A stretch of DNA of 5,700 nucleotides from Candidatus Altimarinota bacterium (GTDB lineage Bacteria > Patescibacteriota > Gracilibacteria > BD1-5 > UBA6164): positions 1 through 5,700 of the forward strand of contig JAMOOA010000182.1 of NCBI GenBank assembly GCA_027066255.1, written 5' to 3'. A program made the translations under genes and the position numbers. This document shows positions 1 through 5,622 of this stretch, in pieces (positions within the stretch are counted from its first letter, which is position 1; each line of letters begins with the position of its first letter). The notes below the pieces were generated by a model. That model was not told the origin of the DNA, did not search any database, and saw only the letters and a list, made by a program, of their open reading frames with translations.

Positions 1-209
1 GCCTGATTGATTTCATGTTGTGATCTTTCCTCCTTTTTTCCTTCTTTTTCTTCAGTGATAATCTTTGAAGGATTTTTCTCATCAGGAGGCAGAGTTTCTT
101 CTTTTTTTTGAAAATCTTCAAAAAGAGAGTTCATGATTTCTTTTTGAAAGAAATACACTCATGAACAAATTAAGAGAATAAAAACAGATATGACGATTAT
201 TTTCTTCAT
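1..209 (-). CDS. Small membrane-anchored Lys/Glu-rich protein, C-terminus cut by window edge
   Basis: Read with UGA as Gly, this gives 69 codons from an ATG whose complement is at 207-209; the C-terminus lies beyond base 1. The protein begins MKKIIVISVFILLICSGVYF, one hydrophobic helix (about residues 4-20) that would act as a signal anchor or uncleaved signal peptide. A very polar tail follows, rich in Lys and Glu (runs such as KKEE and EEKEGKKEE), probably extracytoplasmic and disordered. Residue 17 is an in-frame TGA (complement 159-161), so a standard-code caller would stop there. An in-frame TAA lies upstream and no other ATG intervenes, which fixes the start. The Cys at residue 15 is not in a good lipobox (Ile at -1). 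No family is recognised. It is divergent from the flippase. I am fairly sure it is coding, because the hydrophobic-then-charged pattern is maintained, but not of its function. Confidence 0.6.
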
Positions 210-297
210 TGTGAGTAGTAAATATATGTGTACTTTTATTAAAATATAATTACATTATGACACAATTCAAAGTTATTTACTTATAAAGCCCTAGACG
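210..297. promoter_or_regulatory. Divergent intergenic region with a TATAAT -10 box
   Basis: This A/T-rich gap separates the divergent 1-209 gene and the flippase. A consensus TATAAT lies at 245-250 on the + strand and would start transcription near 257, about 40 nt before the flippase TTG. No convincing -35 hexamer sits 15-18 bp upstream. On the minus strand a TATATT-like box lies close to the ATG of the left gene. A nine-residue ORF (MTQFKVIYL, 257-286) starts right at the expected + transcript start. Only the -10 match is clear. Confidence 0.35.
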
Positions 298-1782
298 TTG
301 TTACAAAAGATAGCCACAAATACTCTTTCTCAAGTTTTCTCCAAATTTGGGACAGCTCTTGTTTCTATATTTTTGATAGGGATACTCACCAAGTACCTTC
401 CTTTAGAAATGTATGGAGTCTACAATAAAGTATATATATACTTATGAATGTTTGCGTTTCTTGCGGACTTAGGTCTGTATACAATAGCAATACGAGAAAT
501 AACTGAAAATAAATCTGAGACAAGAAAGATAGTTGGAAATATATTATCGCTTCGAGTACTTCTCGGTATAGGGATATTTTTTCTTTCTCTCTTTATTGCC
601 CTTTTCATTCCTGGGTATGACTCGTATCTGGTTCTCTGAGGGATCGCTATCATATCTATTTTTACGATTGTAAGTTTGATAAACTCCTCTATATTGTCTC
701 TCATGCAAGCGTATATGAAAATAGAGTTCTCTTTTGTATCAGTTATATTAGGAAAAATATTAAACATATTACTAGTAAGCATTATTGTATTCTTATTGTT
801 CCCATGAGAACTAGGGGGAGATTTTGAGTCTCCTTTACTGTACATATTTGGAGCTGGACTCTTATGAATCACCCTGACAACTATCATGAACTATTGGTAT
901 GCATCAAAAAGTATTGTATCAATAAAATTTGTTATAGACAGAGAGTACATGAAGAATATATTTCGCATTTCCCTTCCATATGGGCTAGCTCTTTTTTTAG
1001 GGGTTGTATACTTTAAAGTAGATGTAATATTATTGTCTATTCTTGAGCCAGAAAAACTTGCAGATGTATCGATAGCACTATATTCACTTCCTATGAAGAT
1101 AGTCGAAGTTCTTATGGTTCTTGGATGATTTTACTTAAACTCTATACTCCCATCCCTTATAGAAAGCTTCAAGAAAAAAGATACAAAGAAAATACAGAAA
1201 CTTATTGATATATCATTTAAGATACTTATTTCTGTTGGAGTAGGTGTCTTTGTCTTTGGAACTCTTCTGCGTGAACATGTTATCCGTATCATTGCAAACA
1301 CGGAGTACCTTTCTTCAACCCAGCATCTGTATAGTTCGGGAGATGTCTTTTGAATAGTCCTAGCAGTTCTTCTTTTTCACTTTGTTTCTCTTGTATTCAT
1401 CTACATACTCATAGCAGTAAGGCAGCAGTGAAAACTCTTAAAGATCAATCTTATAGTGACAGTTTTTAATATTATTTGAAATATGATTATTATCCCTTAC
1501 TACTCATTCTTGGGTGCTGGTGTAGTAACAGTCTTGAGTCAGATACTTTTGGTGATGCTATGATACATAGTAACGCGTCCTATATTTCAAATACATCTGG
1601 ATTTTAAATTTTTAGTGTGAGTAGTGTTCCTTGCAGTATGATTTTTTATAATAGGAAAATACCTTTTAGAGAACTATCAACTTGGACTTATTGCTGATGT
1701 GCTTGTTTATGGTTGATTTTTGGCAGCCCTATATGCAGGAATTCTTTTTTTCTTTCTAAAAAGAGAATTTAGTCACCGTTAA
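298..1782 (+). CDS. Wzx/RfbX-like polysaccharide (lipid-linked oligosaccharide) flippase
   Basis: With UGA as Gly this is one uninterrupted 494-residue, highly hydrophobic protein of roughly 12-14 membrane helices, the usual size of the polysaccharide biosynthesis/MOP flippase family. Such proteins move undecaprenyl-linked sugar units across the cytoplasmic membrane. The N-terminus (LQKIATNTLSQVFSKFG, then TKYLPLEMYGVYN) matches the family's first helix and the following conserved loop. SLPYG-LALFLGVVYFKVDVILLS (about 225-247) fits the central family segment. FNIIGNMIIIPYYSFLGAG (390-408) fits the conserved N-x-x-x-N-x-x-x-IP-x-x-G-x-x-GA region. Twelve TGA codons are in frame (445, 637, 805, 865, 1126, 1351, 1429, 1477, 1561, 1618, 1639, 1714), about 30% of all glycines; GGC is not used. 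The start is inferred: an in-frame TAG lies at 292-294 and the first ATG (409) would remove the conserved first helix, so TTG 298 is the only reasonable start. Its substrate cannot be told, since no glycosyltransferase is present in the window. Confidence 0.88.
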
Positions 1783-1796
1783 AAACTATCTCTTTT
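1758..1796. terminator. Imperfect hairpin spanning the two convergent stop codons
   Basis: AAAAGAGA (1759-1766) can pair with TCTCTTTT (1789-1796), and TAGT (1770-1773) with ACTA (1785-1788). The result is a 12-bp A/U-rich stem with a 3-nt bulge and an 11-nt loop. It holds the flippase TAA and the pilin-like gene's stop, and its T-rich right arm reads into a short T run. It could act as a weak bidirectional terminator for two genes whose stops are only 3 nt apart. The G+C content of the stem is low, so this is tentative. Confidence 0.3.
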
Positions 1797-2334
1797 GTAT
1801 GATACTATTTATAGTGTTAACCTCTATAATACTACTATAGTCACGGTATGATATTGTCATCTCGAGTATTTTTAGGGAAGGGTCACTACATCCTGCGATA
1901 GAAATATTATCTCCCTTCATAGTAAGAGTAACTGTTCCAGAAATATTTTCTACGGTGCTTCTATCGAGGTTGAGACATCTTAAATCTTTAATTTCTTCTC
2001 ACTTTTTAGCGATAAGAGAAGTAGGAGAATATATTCCTGAAGTAGTTCCACTATACTGCGTTAACAGGGTTCAGCTAGATGTATTTGAGATTTCTACAGT
2101 CCATTGGGAAGGAATATCGAGATTTATTCCAATTCATTTTCCTTGAAATGCATAATTTCTGACAGTTTGTATGTGTCATATGATAACATTTACAAGTATT
2201 TCATGTTTTTGCCTTTCAGAAACCCTAGAGAAATCAAAAGTGTTTACCGAAAGAAAGATTATTCATAACACGGTTATTACAATAATCATTTCTATAAGGG
2301 TGAAACCACTTCAATATTTTCCTCAAACTTTCAT
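1786..2334 (-). CDS. Type IV prepilin / pseudopilin-like protein (class III signal peptide)
   Basis: Read on the minus strand with UGA as Gly, this is a 182-residue protein ending in TAG. Residues 9-24 read SGFTLIEMIIVITVLG, the classic prepilin signal: a short basic leader, Gly at -1 (residue 10), Phe at +1, Glu at +5 (residue 15) and a long hydrophobic helix. Prepilin peptidase (PilD family) would be expected to cut G10/F11 and methylate Phe. The remaining ~155 residues form a hydrophilic, Thr/Ser-rich region, with Cys120 and Cys149 placed to form the C-terminal disulfide common in minor pilins and GspH/FimT-type pseudopilins. Seven of 16 glycines are TGA (residues 4, 8, 24, 53, 67, 88, 112), so no long ORF exists in the standard code. 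It would be part of a type IV pilus, a type II-secretion-like filament or a competence pseudopilus; the assembly genes are not in the window. It converges on the flippase (3 nt apart) and is divergent from the LPQTG protein. The motif is very strong; the exact subfamily is uncertain. Confidence 0.88.
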
Positions 2335-2344
2335 ATAAAAAATT

Positions 2345-2372
2345 TTGTAAAGTAACTATTTATTGCTATACT
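2345..2372 (+). promoter_or_regulatory. Extended -10 promoter for the LPQTG surface protein gene
   Basis: TTGTAA (2345-2350), a 16-bp spacer and TATACT (2367-2372) preceded by TGC, i.e. an extended -10 (TGnTATACT). Transcription would begin near 2379, giving a leader of about 54 nt before ATG 2433. A second TATAAA at 2376-2381 is an alternative -10. Confidence 0.5.
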
Positions 2373-2380
2373 CTGTATAA

Positions 2381-2408
2381 AGTGTACCAAAAAAAGGTAT
2401 CGAAACAA
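2381..2408 (-). promoter_or_regulatory. Possible divergent promoter for the prepilin-like gene
   Basis: On the minus strand, TTGTTT (complement of 2403-2408) lies 16 bp from TACACT (complement of 2381-2386), facing the prepilin start at 2334. If real, its start site falls inside the + strand promoter, so the two divergent transcripts would compete. The match is only moderate. Confidence 0.25.
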
Positions 2409-2432
2409 TATATTTTTTAATATCTTTCTTTT

Positions 2433-3422
2433 ATGAAAAAGATTCTGAATATAGCAATAATTATTGCATTTATTTTGCCTATATTTTCCACTCAAGCACT
2501 AGCACTTGATATAACTGAAGCTCCAACTCTCAAATCAAATTCCACAACAAGTATCACTTTAGAGTGGACTGAAGTGGAGGGAGCTCTAGGGTATTTTGTA
2601 TACTACGATACTACCTCAGGAGAGGAATCATGATACAATGAGGAAATATCTGAACTTGTAGAAACAAGAGAGTATACAATAGAGAATCTTGAGCCAGCAA
2701 CAGACTATTACATAGCAATCACTGCTGTTGACCTTAATGCTGAGGAATCATTTTTTTCTCCTGAAGCACACTTTTCCACAGCTGGAGACCAAGTCGAAGA
2801 GTTTGCGTTAGAATGAGTAGAAGCAACAGGAAAAAAAGAGCTTACATTACTATTTAATGCAAATCTTTTAGATACAGCAGATACAGAAAGAGATTTTGTT
2901 ATAATTAATACTATCACTGAAGAAGAAGTATTTGTGACATCCACAGAATTTGAACAAAAAAATGCGAATCAACTCGTACTTATTCTTGATAGAGACCTTA
3001 TTCTTGGGGATAAATATGATTTTACTATTATTTCTATCTTGGATGAAAACAGTAGAAATATAGAATCGTGAATAGATGCTCTCACTAGTTTTGAAGTTCC
3101 TGCAGTTTTTCCAGAAAAACAAGAAGAATTAGAGGATGTAAGTGTTGTTACAGAAGAATCAGAAGATAAAATTGTGGATAATCTTAATTCAGCAGGTACT
3201 GAAGAGGAATCAAGAAATCAAGAAATCAAAGAATCTACAAAGGACTCTGGTGTATCGTGAAAAATACTCTCAAAAGAAGAAATTATCAAAAGTACTTCGC
3301 AGACAGCAGATTCAAGTGATAATCTTCCTCAAACAGGGCCAGAACATATACTCCTTGTGATCCTAGCTTTACTTTTAGGAACTATATCCTTTTACTTCTT
3401 TTCAAGAAAGAAGCAATCATAG
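2433..3422 (+). CDS. Secreted FN3-domain surface protein with LPQTG sortase sorting signal
   Basis: A 329-residue protein in code 25, stop TAG. Residues 1-24 are a Sec signal peptide (MKKILNIAIIIAFILPIFST then QALA, likely cut after Ala24). Residues ~28-117 form a fibronectin type III domain: ITLEW core Trp45, LGYFVYYD, then the L-x-P-x-T-x-Y turn as LEPATDYYIAITAVD. Residues ~121-225 look like a second Ig-like fold of the SbsA/Big_5 type (KELTLLFNANL, ANQLVLILDRDLILGDKYDF); this is an inference from pattern. A Glu/Ser-rich linker leads to LPQTG at 298-302, a hydrophobic helix and an RKKQS tail: a textbook cell-wall sorting signal, in which a sortase would cut between Thr and Gly. Four TGA codons (2631, 2814, 3069, 3258) are read as Gly; without them the ORF breaks after 66 residues and the anchor is lost. 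The likely role is adhesion or host/partner contact, but that is not shown. A strong terminator follows. Confidence 0.88.
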
Positions 3423-3433
3423 ATCACTGATGT

Positions 3434-3466
3434 AAAAAAAGAATAACAGTATGTTATTCTTTTTTT
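3434..3466. terminator. Perfect bidirectional Rho-independent terminator
   Basis: A7-GAATAAC (3434-3447), loop AGTAT (3448-3452), then GTTATTC-T7 (3453-3466): a perfect 14-bp palindromic arm pair with an A run on one side and a T run on the other. It therefore works as a stem plus U-tract in both directions. It lies 12 nt after the stop of the LPQTG gene and 6 nt after the stop of the convergent LemA-like gene, so it can end both transcripts. Confidence 0.88.
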
Positions 3467-3471
3467 AGATT

Positions 3472-3984
3472 TTATATTTCTACCTTCTTTTTTAAAGGAA
3501 ATATGATTCATATTATAGAGTAGTTTTTTATTCGTAATAGAGAATTGTATTTTTTTACCATAGATTTGTAGAGGGCTATCATTTCTCAGAGTCAGGCACT
3601 TTTTTTGATAACTATATCACGCATGTAGATAAAGTTTCCATTCCTGATAAGTTTGGGGTGTTTATTGCAAACCCTGAATATAAAATTTATTTCATGATGT
3701 ATGAGAGACTCTGTCCCCAAAATATTATGAAGAGTTTTCGACCTCTCTAAAAGGGAGAACTCTACTTTTTTAAGTCGAAGAGCTTCTTTGTAGATATCTT
3801 CATGTTTGGATAGAAACTCTTTTGAGACTTCATATATACCAGGAATTGTGTCAGTTCTTGAGCGAAACATGGATATGATATTTCATTCAAGTCTTTCAAG
3901 CTTTTTCCCAAAAAAATAGAGAAAGACAACAAGTGTGCAGAGAGTAAGAAAGAGTAAACTCAATATAATAATAAGGGGATTCAT
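3472..3984 (-). CDS. LemA-like membrane protein
   Basis: A minus-strand 170-residue protein in code 25, stop TAA. It has an N-terminal membrane helix (about residues 4-25; MNPLIIILSLLFLTLC at the start) with a short exposed N-terminus. A mostly helical domain follows. The segment RSRTDTIPGIYEVSKEFLSKHE (about 41-62) resembles the LemA family signature (LKRR-x-DLIPNLVE-x-VKGYAxHE). The end, MVKKYNSLLRIKNYSIIGIIFP, resembles the family's YN-x-x-x-x-x-(F/N)P C-terminus. Length and single-helix topology also fit the family, whose biochemical role is unclear. Four TGA codons encode Gly at residues 34, 131, 133 and 159. An ATG at codon 39 would give a shorter product but lose the membrane helix, so the 3984 start is preferred. 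It is convergent with the LPQTG gene and divergent from secE. Family assignment is probable, not certain. Confidence 0.65.
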
Positions 3985-3994
3985 AATATTTTTG

Positions 3995-4000
3995 ATTATA
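3995..4000 (-). promoter_or_regulatory. TATAAT -10 box very close to the LemA-like start
   Basis: A perfect TATAAT on the minus strand (complement of 3995-4000) ends only 10 nt upstream of the ATG at 3984. Transcription would start about 3-5 nt before the ATG, so the mRNA would be nearly leaderless. The nearest TTGACC (complement 4023-4028) is 22 bp away, too far for a normal -35. Confidence 0.35.
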
Positions 4001-4022
4001 CCTCTTTATGTTACCATAATGC

Positions 4023-4049
4023 GGTCAAAAGGTCAAAAATATCTTTGAC
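4023..4049. repeat. Tandem GGTCAAAA repeat and GTCAAA/TTTGAC inverted repeat, possible operator
   Basis: GGTCAAAA occurs twice in immediate tandem (4023-4030, 4031-4038). The second copy also forms an inverted repeat, GTCAAA (4032-4037) with TTTGAC (4044-4049), separated by 6 nt. The right arm overlaps the -35 of the secE promoter (4045-4050), where a bound regulator would block RNA polymerase. Chance occurrence in A/T-rich DNA is possible. Confidence 0.35.
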
Positions 4050-4072
4050 TCTCGTTTTTTAAATCATATAAT
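4045..4072 (+). promoter_or_regulatory. Sigma70-type promoter of the secE-nusG cluster
   Basis: TTGACT (4045-4050), 16-bp spacer, perfect TATAAT (4067-4072). This is the best promoter match in the window; predicted transcription start is near 4079, about 55 nt before the secE ATG. A further consensus -35, TTGACA (4077-4082), follows but has no good -10 at the proper distance. Confidence 0.7.
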
Positions 4073-4083
4073 ACTCTTGACAA

Positions 4084-4119
4084 GTGTTACAAGAACTTTA
4101 TTTGTAGCATTTTTATTTT
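4084..4119 (+). terminator. Attenuator-like hairpin with T-run in the secE leader
   Basis: GTTACAA (4086-4092) pairs with TTGTAGC (4102-4108) with one G-U pair, extended by T4085-A4109; the loop is 9 nt. It is followed by TTTTT-A-TTTT (4110-4119). The hairpin lies between the predicted transcription start and the secE ATG, where it could cause early termination or control translation. The stem is short and A/U-rich, so the call is tentative. Confidence 0.3.
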
Positions 4120-4134
4120 GTCTAACAGCCTTAT

Positions 4135-4317
4135 ATGATAGGATTTATAAAAGATTCGATAAGAGAATTTAAACATGTGGTATGGCCAACAAAGAAGGAA
4201 ACAACCACGTTTTTCTTTATGGTGGTAACGGTTCTTATACTTTTCGGAGTGTATTTATTCTTATTCAGCAATTTATTCTCAGAGTTTATTTTTACTCTCA
4301 AAAACTTAGTTTCATAA
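4135..4317 (+). CDS. secE: Preprotein translocase subunit SecE
   Basis: A 60-residue SecE of the short, single-helix type, normal length for most bacteria. The amphipathic N-terminus carries the family signature as SIREFKHVVWPTKKET (residues 8-23), whose V-WPT core touches SecY. One membrane helix follows (about 25-46). SecE clamps SecY in the SecYEG translocon, the export route for the signal-peptide proteins in this window. No TGA is used. The position directly before nusG is the classic bacterial arrangement (stop TAA, 13-nt gap). The start has no Shine-Dalgarno sequence. The identification is firm from motif, length and neighbour. Confidence 0.95.
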   Translation: MIGFIKDSIREFKHVVWPTKKETTTFFFMVVTVLILFGVYLFLFSNLFSEFIFTLKNLVS

Positions 4318-4330
4318 CACATAAACACAT

Positions 4331-4867
4331 ATGACAGAAAGAGCATCAGATTGGTACGTTATCCAGGTAATATCTGGTACAGAGGAAAATGTAAAGCAAT
4401 CACTTTTCCAGAGAAGAGAGAGTTTTGGTCTTGAGAGTTACATTCTTGATGTATTTGTTCCAACACATGATGTTGTGTCTGTGAGGGCAGGAGGAACAAA
4501 GGTAAAAAAGAAAAAGAATATTCTCCCAGGGTATATTCTTGTAGAAATGGTAGTAACTAATGAGAGTTGGTATATCGTAAGAAATACACCAAATGTTACA
4601 GGATTTCTTGGAGCAGGGAATGTTCCAGTACCAGTATCAGCTGCAGAGCTTGATAAACTCAAAGGAACTATAGATGATAAGGAAGAAACGTTTACAACTA
4701 AGTTTATGGTTGGAGATAGAGCTGTTATAACGAAGGGGCCTTTTGAGGGGAACGAAGGAAGTGTCATTGAAATAAATGAAAAGAAAGGACTTCTCAAAGT
4801 AAATATCAATCTCCTCTGAAGAGATACTCCTATAGAACTCGATTTTTCTCAGGTGAGTACCAAGTAA
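4331..4867 (+). CDS. nusG: Transcription termination/antitermination factor NusG
   Basis: With UGA as Gly this is a 178-residue protein, full length for NusG. The NGN domain (about 1-110) shows DWYVIQVISGTEENVK at the N-terminus, PGYILVEM (about 72-79) and the SWYIVRNTPNVTGFLG block (about 85-100), which bind the RNA polymerase clamp. A linker leads to the C-terminal KOW domain (about 122-175: FMVGDRAVITKGPFEGNEG), which contacts Rho or ribosomal protein S10. TGA at 4817-4819 is residue 163, inside GRDTPIELDFSQV, where the family has an essentially invariant Gly. A standard-code reading would end the protein there and lose the last 16 residues, including the final KOW strand. Only 1 of 15 glycines is TGA. 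It is co-transcribed with secE and probably with the next gene. Confidence 0.97.
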
Positions 4868-4885
4868 CTATTTCTTTTAAAAAAT

Positions 4886-5596
4886 ATGAGAAAAATAGTA
4901 TTTATTCTTTTTATAGGGACTTTTCTCTTTACTCTGAACTTAGCGTTTTATGTTTTGAGTGAGGACTATAGGTTCTTTATCAAGAAGATAAAATACTCAG
5001 ATACTATTGTGTATGATAGCACGACAGCTATTGATGATAGCGATACAGAAATACTGGAAATATCTGATACACCAGGGAATGTACCTATACAAAAGGAAGA
5101 GGAAGTAGTTCAAGGAGATAGCGAAAAATTGGAAGTACAAAATTTTACATTTCTAGAAGAATTGAAGAAATGAAAGCAAGAAGAGGTAAGGGAACTTGTT
5201 TTAAGTAAAGTAGAGAAGGATTTTTTGAAGCTTTTTCAGAAATATGAACTTCAAAAACTCACAAAACATGCAAGCTTGTTTGATATAACTAGAGAGTATC
5301 CAGATAATTATTTTGAGTACTATAGTAAAGACATAGCTCTCTATATATTTGCAACAAAGAGTTATAGTGATGTATACGATATATTTGAGGTATTATCAGA
5401 AGAATTGCCCTATAACATCAAGGAGGTAAACAACTTTGGACAAGCGTCTTTTTATCTGAATCTCAAGGAAGTCTATACAGATGACTTTGTGAGATTGATC
5501 TTCCAATATGAAAACAGAGCTTTTTGATTGAAAATACGTAAAGATGTGTATAATGAAGTGAAGCAGATTCTTGACCCCTTGAAATCTCAAGGATAA
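4886..5596 (+). CDS. Unrecognised membrane-anchored protein between nusG and greA
   Basis: A 236-residue protein in code 25, stop TAA. The N-terminus is a single hydrophobic segment (about residues 4-24, MRKIVFILFIGTFLFTLNLA) after two basic residues: a signal anchor or signal peptide. Residues ~36-95 are an acidic, Asp/Glu/Thr-rich, probably disordered linker. Residues ~97-236 form an ordered mixed domain, with helical KVEKDFLKLFQKYELQKL, an aromatic middle (YPDNYFEYYSKD) and a C-terminal part reading VRLIFQYENRAFGLKIRK. That last stretch looks like strand-turn-strand and would sit outside the membrane. TGA codons at 5171 and 5525 encode residues 96 and 214; the second is a Gly in FGLKI. It starts 18 nt after nusG and stops 26 nt before greA, so it is likely in the same transcript. 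I do not recognise the family. Without UGA reassignment it would appear as two unrelated short ORFs. Confidence 0.8.
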
Positions 5597-5622
5597 TTTA
5601 TACTTATTAATAATTAATTTTT
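5597..5622 (+). promoter_or_regulatory. A/T-only gap before greA, possible weak -10
   Basis: This 26-nt gap is almost entirely A/T, with a perfect TTATTAATAA palindrome (5604-5613) and a TATACT (5599-5604) that could serve as a -10. TTGAAA (5579-5584) is only 14 bp upstream and TTGACC (5571-5576) is 22 bp, so no proper -35 is present. Read-through from the secE promoter is the simpler source of greA transcription. Confidence 0.2.

Noticed and set aside
159..170. Lipobox at Cys15 of the 1-209 gene
   Set aside because: The sequence before Cys is LLI; a bulky Ile at -1 is not normal for lipoprotein signal peptidase sites.
420..887. 155-residue ORF on the minus strand inside the flippase
   Set aside because: It is antisense to the flippase, whose code-25 frame continues through this whole stretch with clear membrane-protein composition. 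The antisense product has no recognisable motif.
298..1782. Flippase as a decayed pseudogene with many nonsense mutations
   Set aside because: All twelve interruptions are TGA, none TAA or TAG, the frame never shifts, and family motifs are intact on both sides. The same holds for neighbouring genes, including nusG.
1955..2146. 63-residue + strand ORF opposite the prepilin-like gene
   Set aside because: The minus-strand frame has a diagnostic prepilin signal and full length with UGA as Gly; the + strand ORF has no start context or motif.
3142..3360. 72-residue + strand ORF in another frame of the LPQTG protein gene
   Set aside because: It overlaps the acidic linker and sorting signal in a different frame; its Lys/Gln-rich composition is a frame artefact.
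3985..4134. tRNA gene before secE, as seen in some bacteria
   Set aside because: No cloverleaf, T-loop consensus or acceptor stem could be found; the gap is explained by promoters and a leader.
4438..4809. 123-residue minus-strand ORF across nusG
   Set aside because: Shadow of the strongly conserved nusG coding frame; low-complexity Phe/Ser composition.
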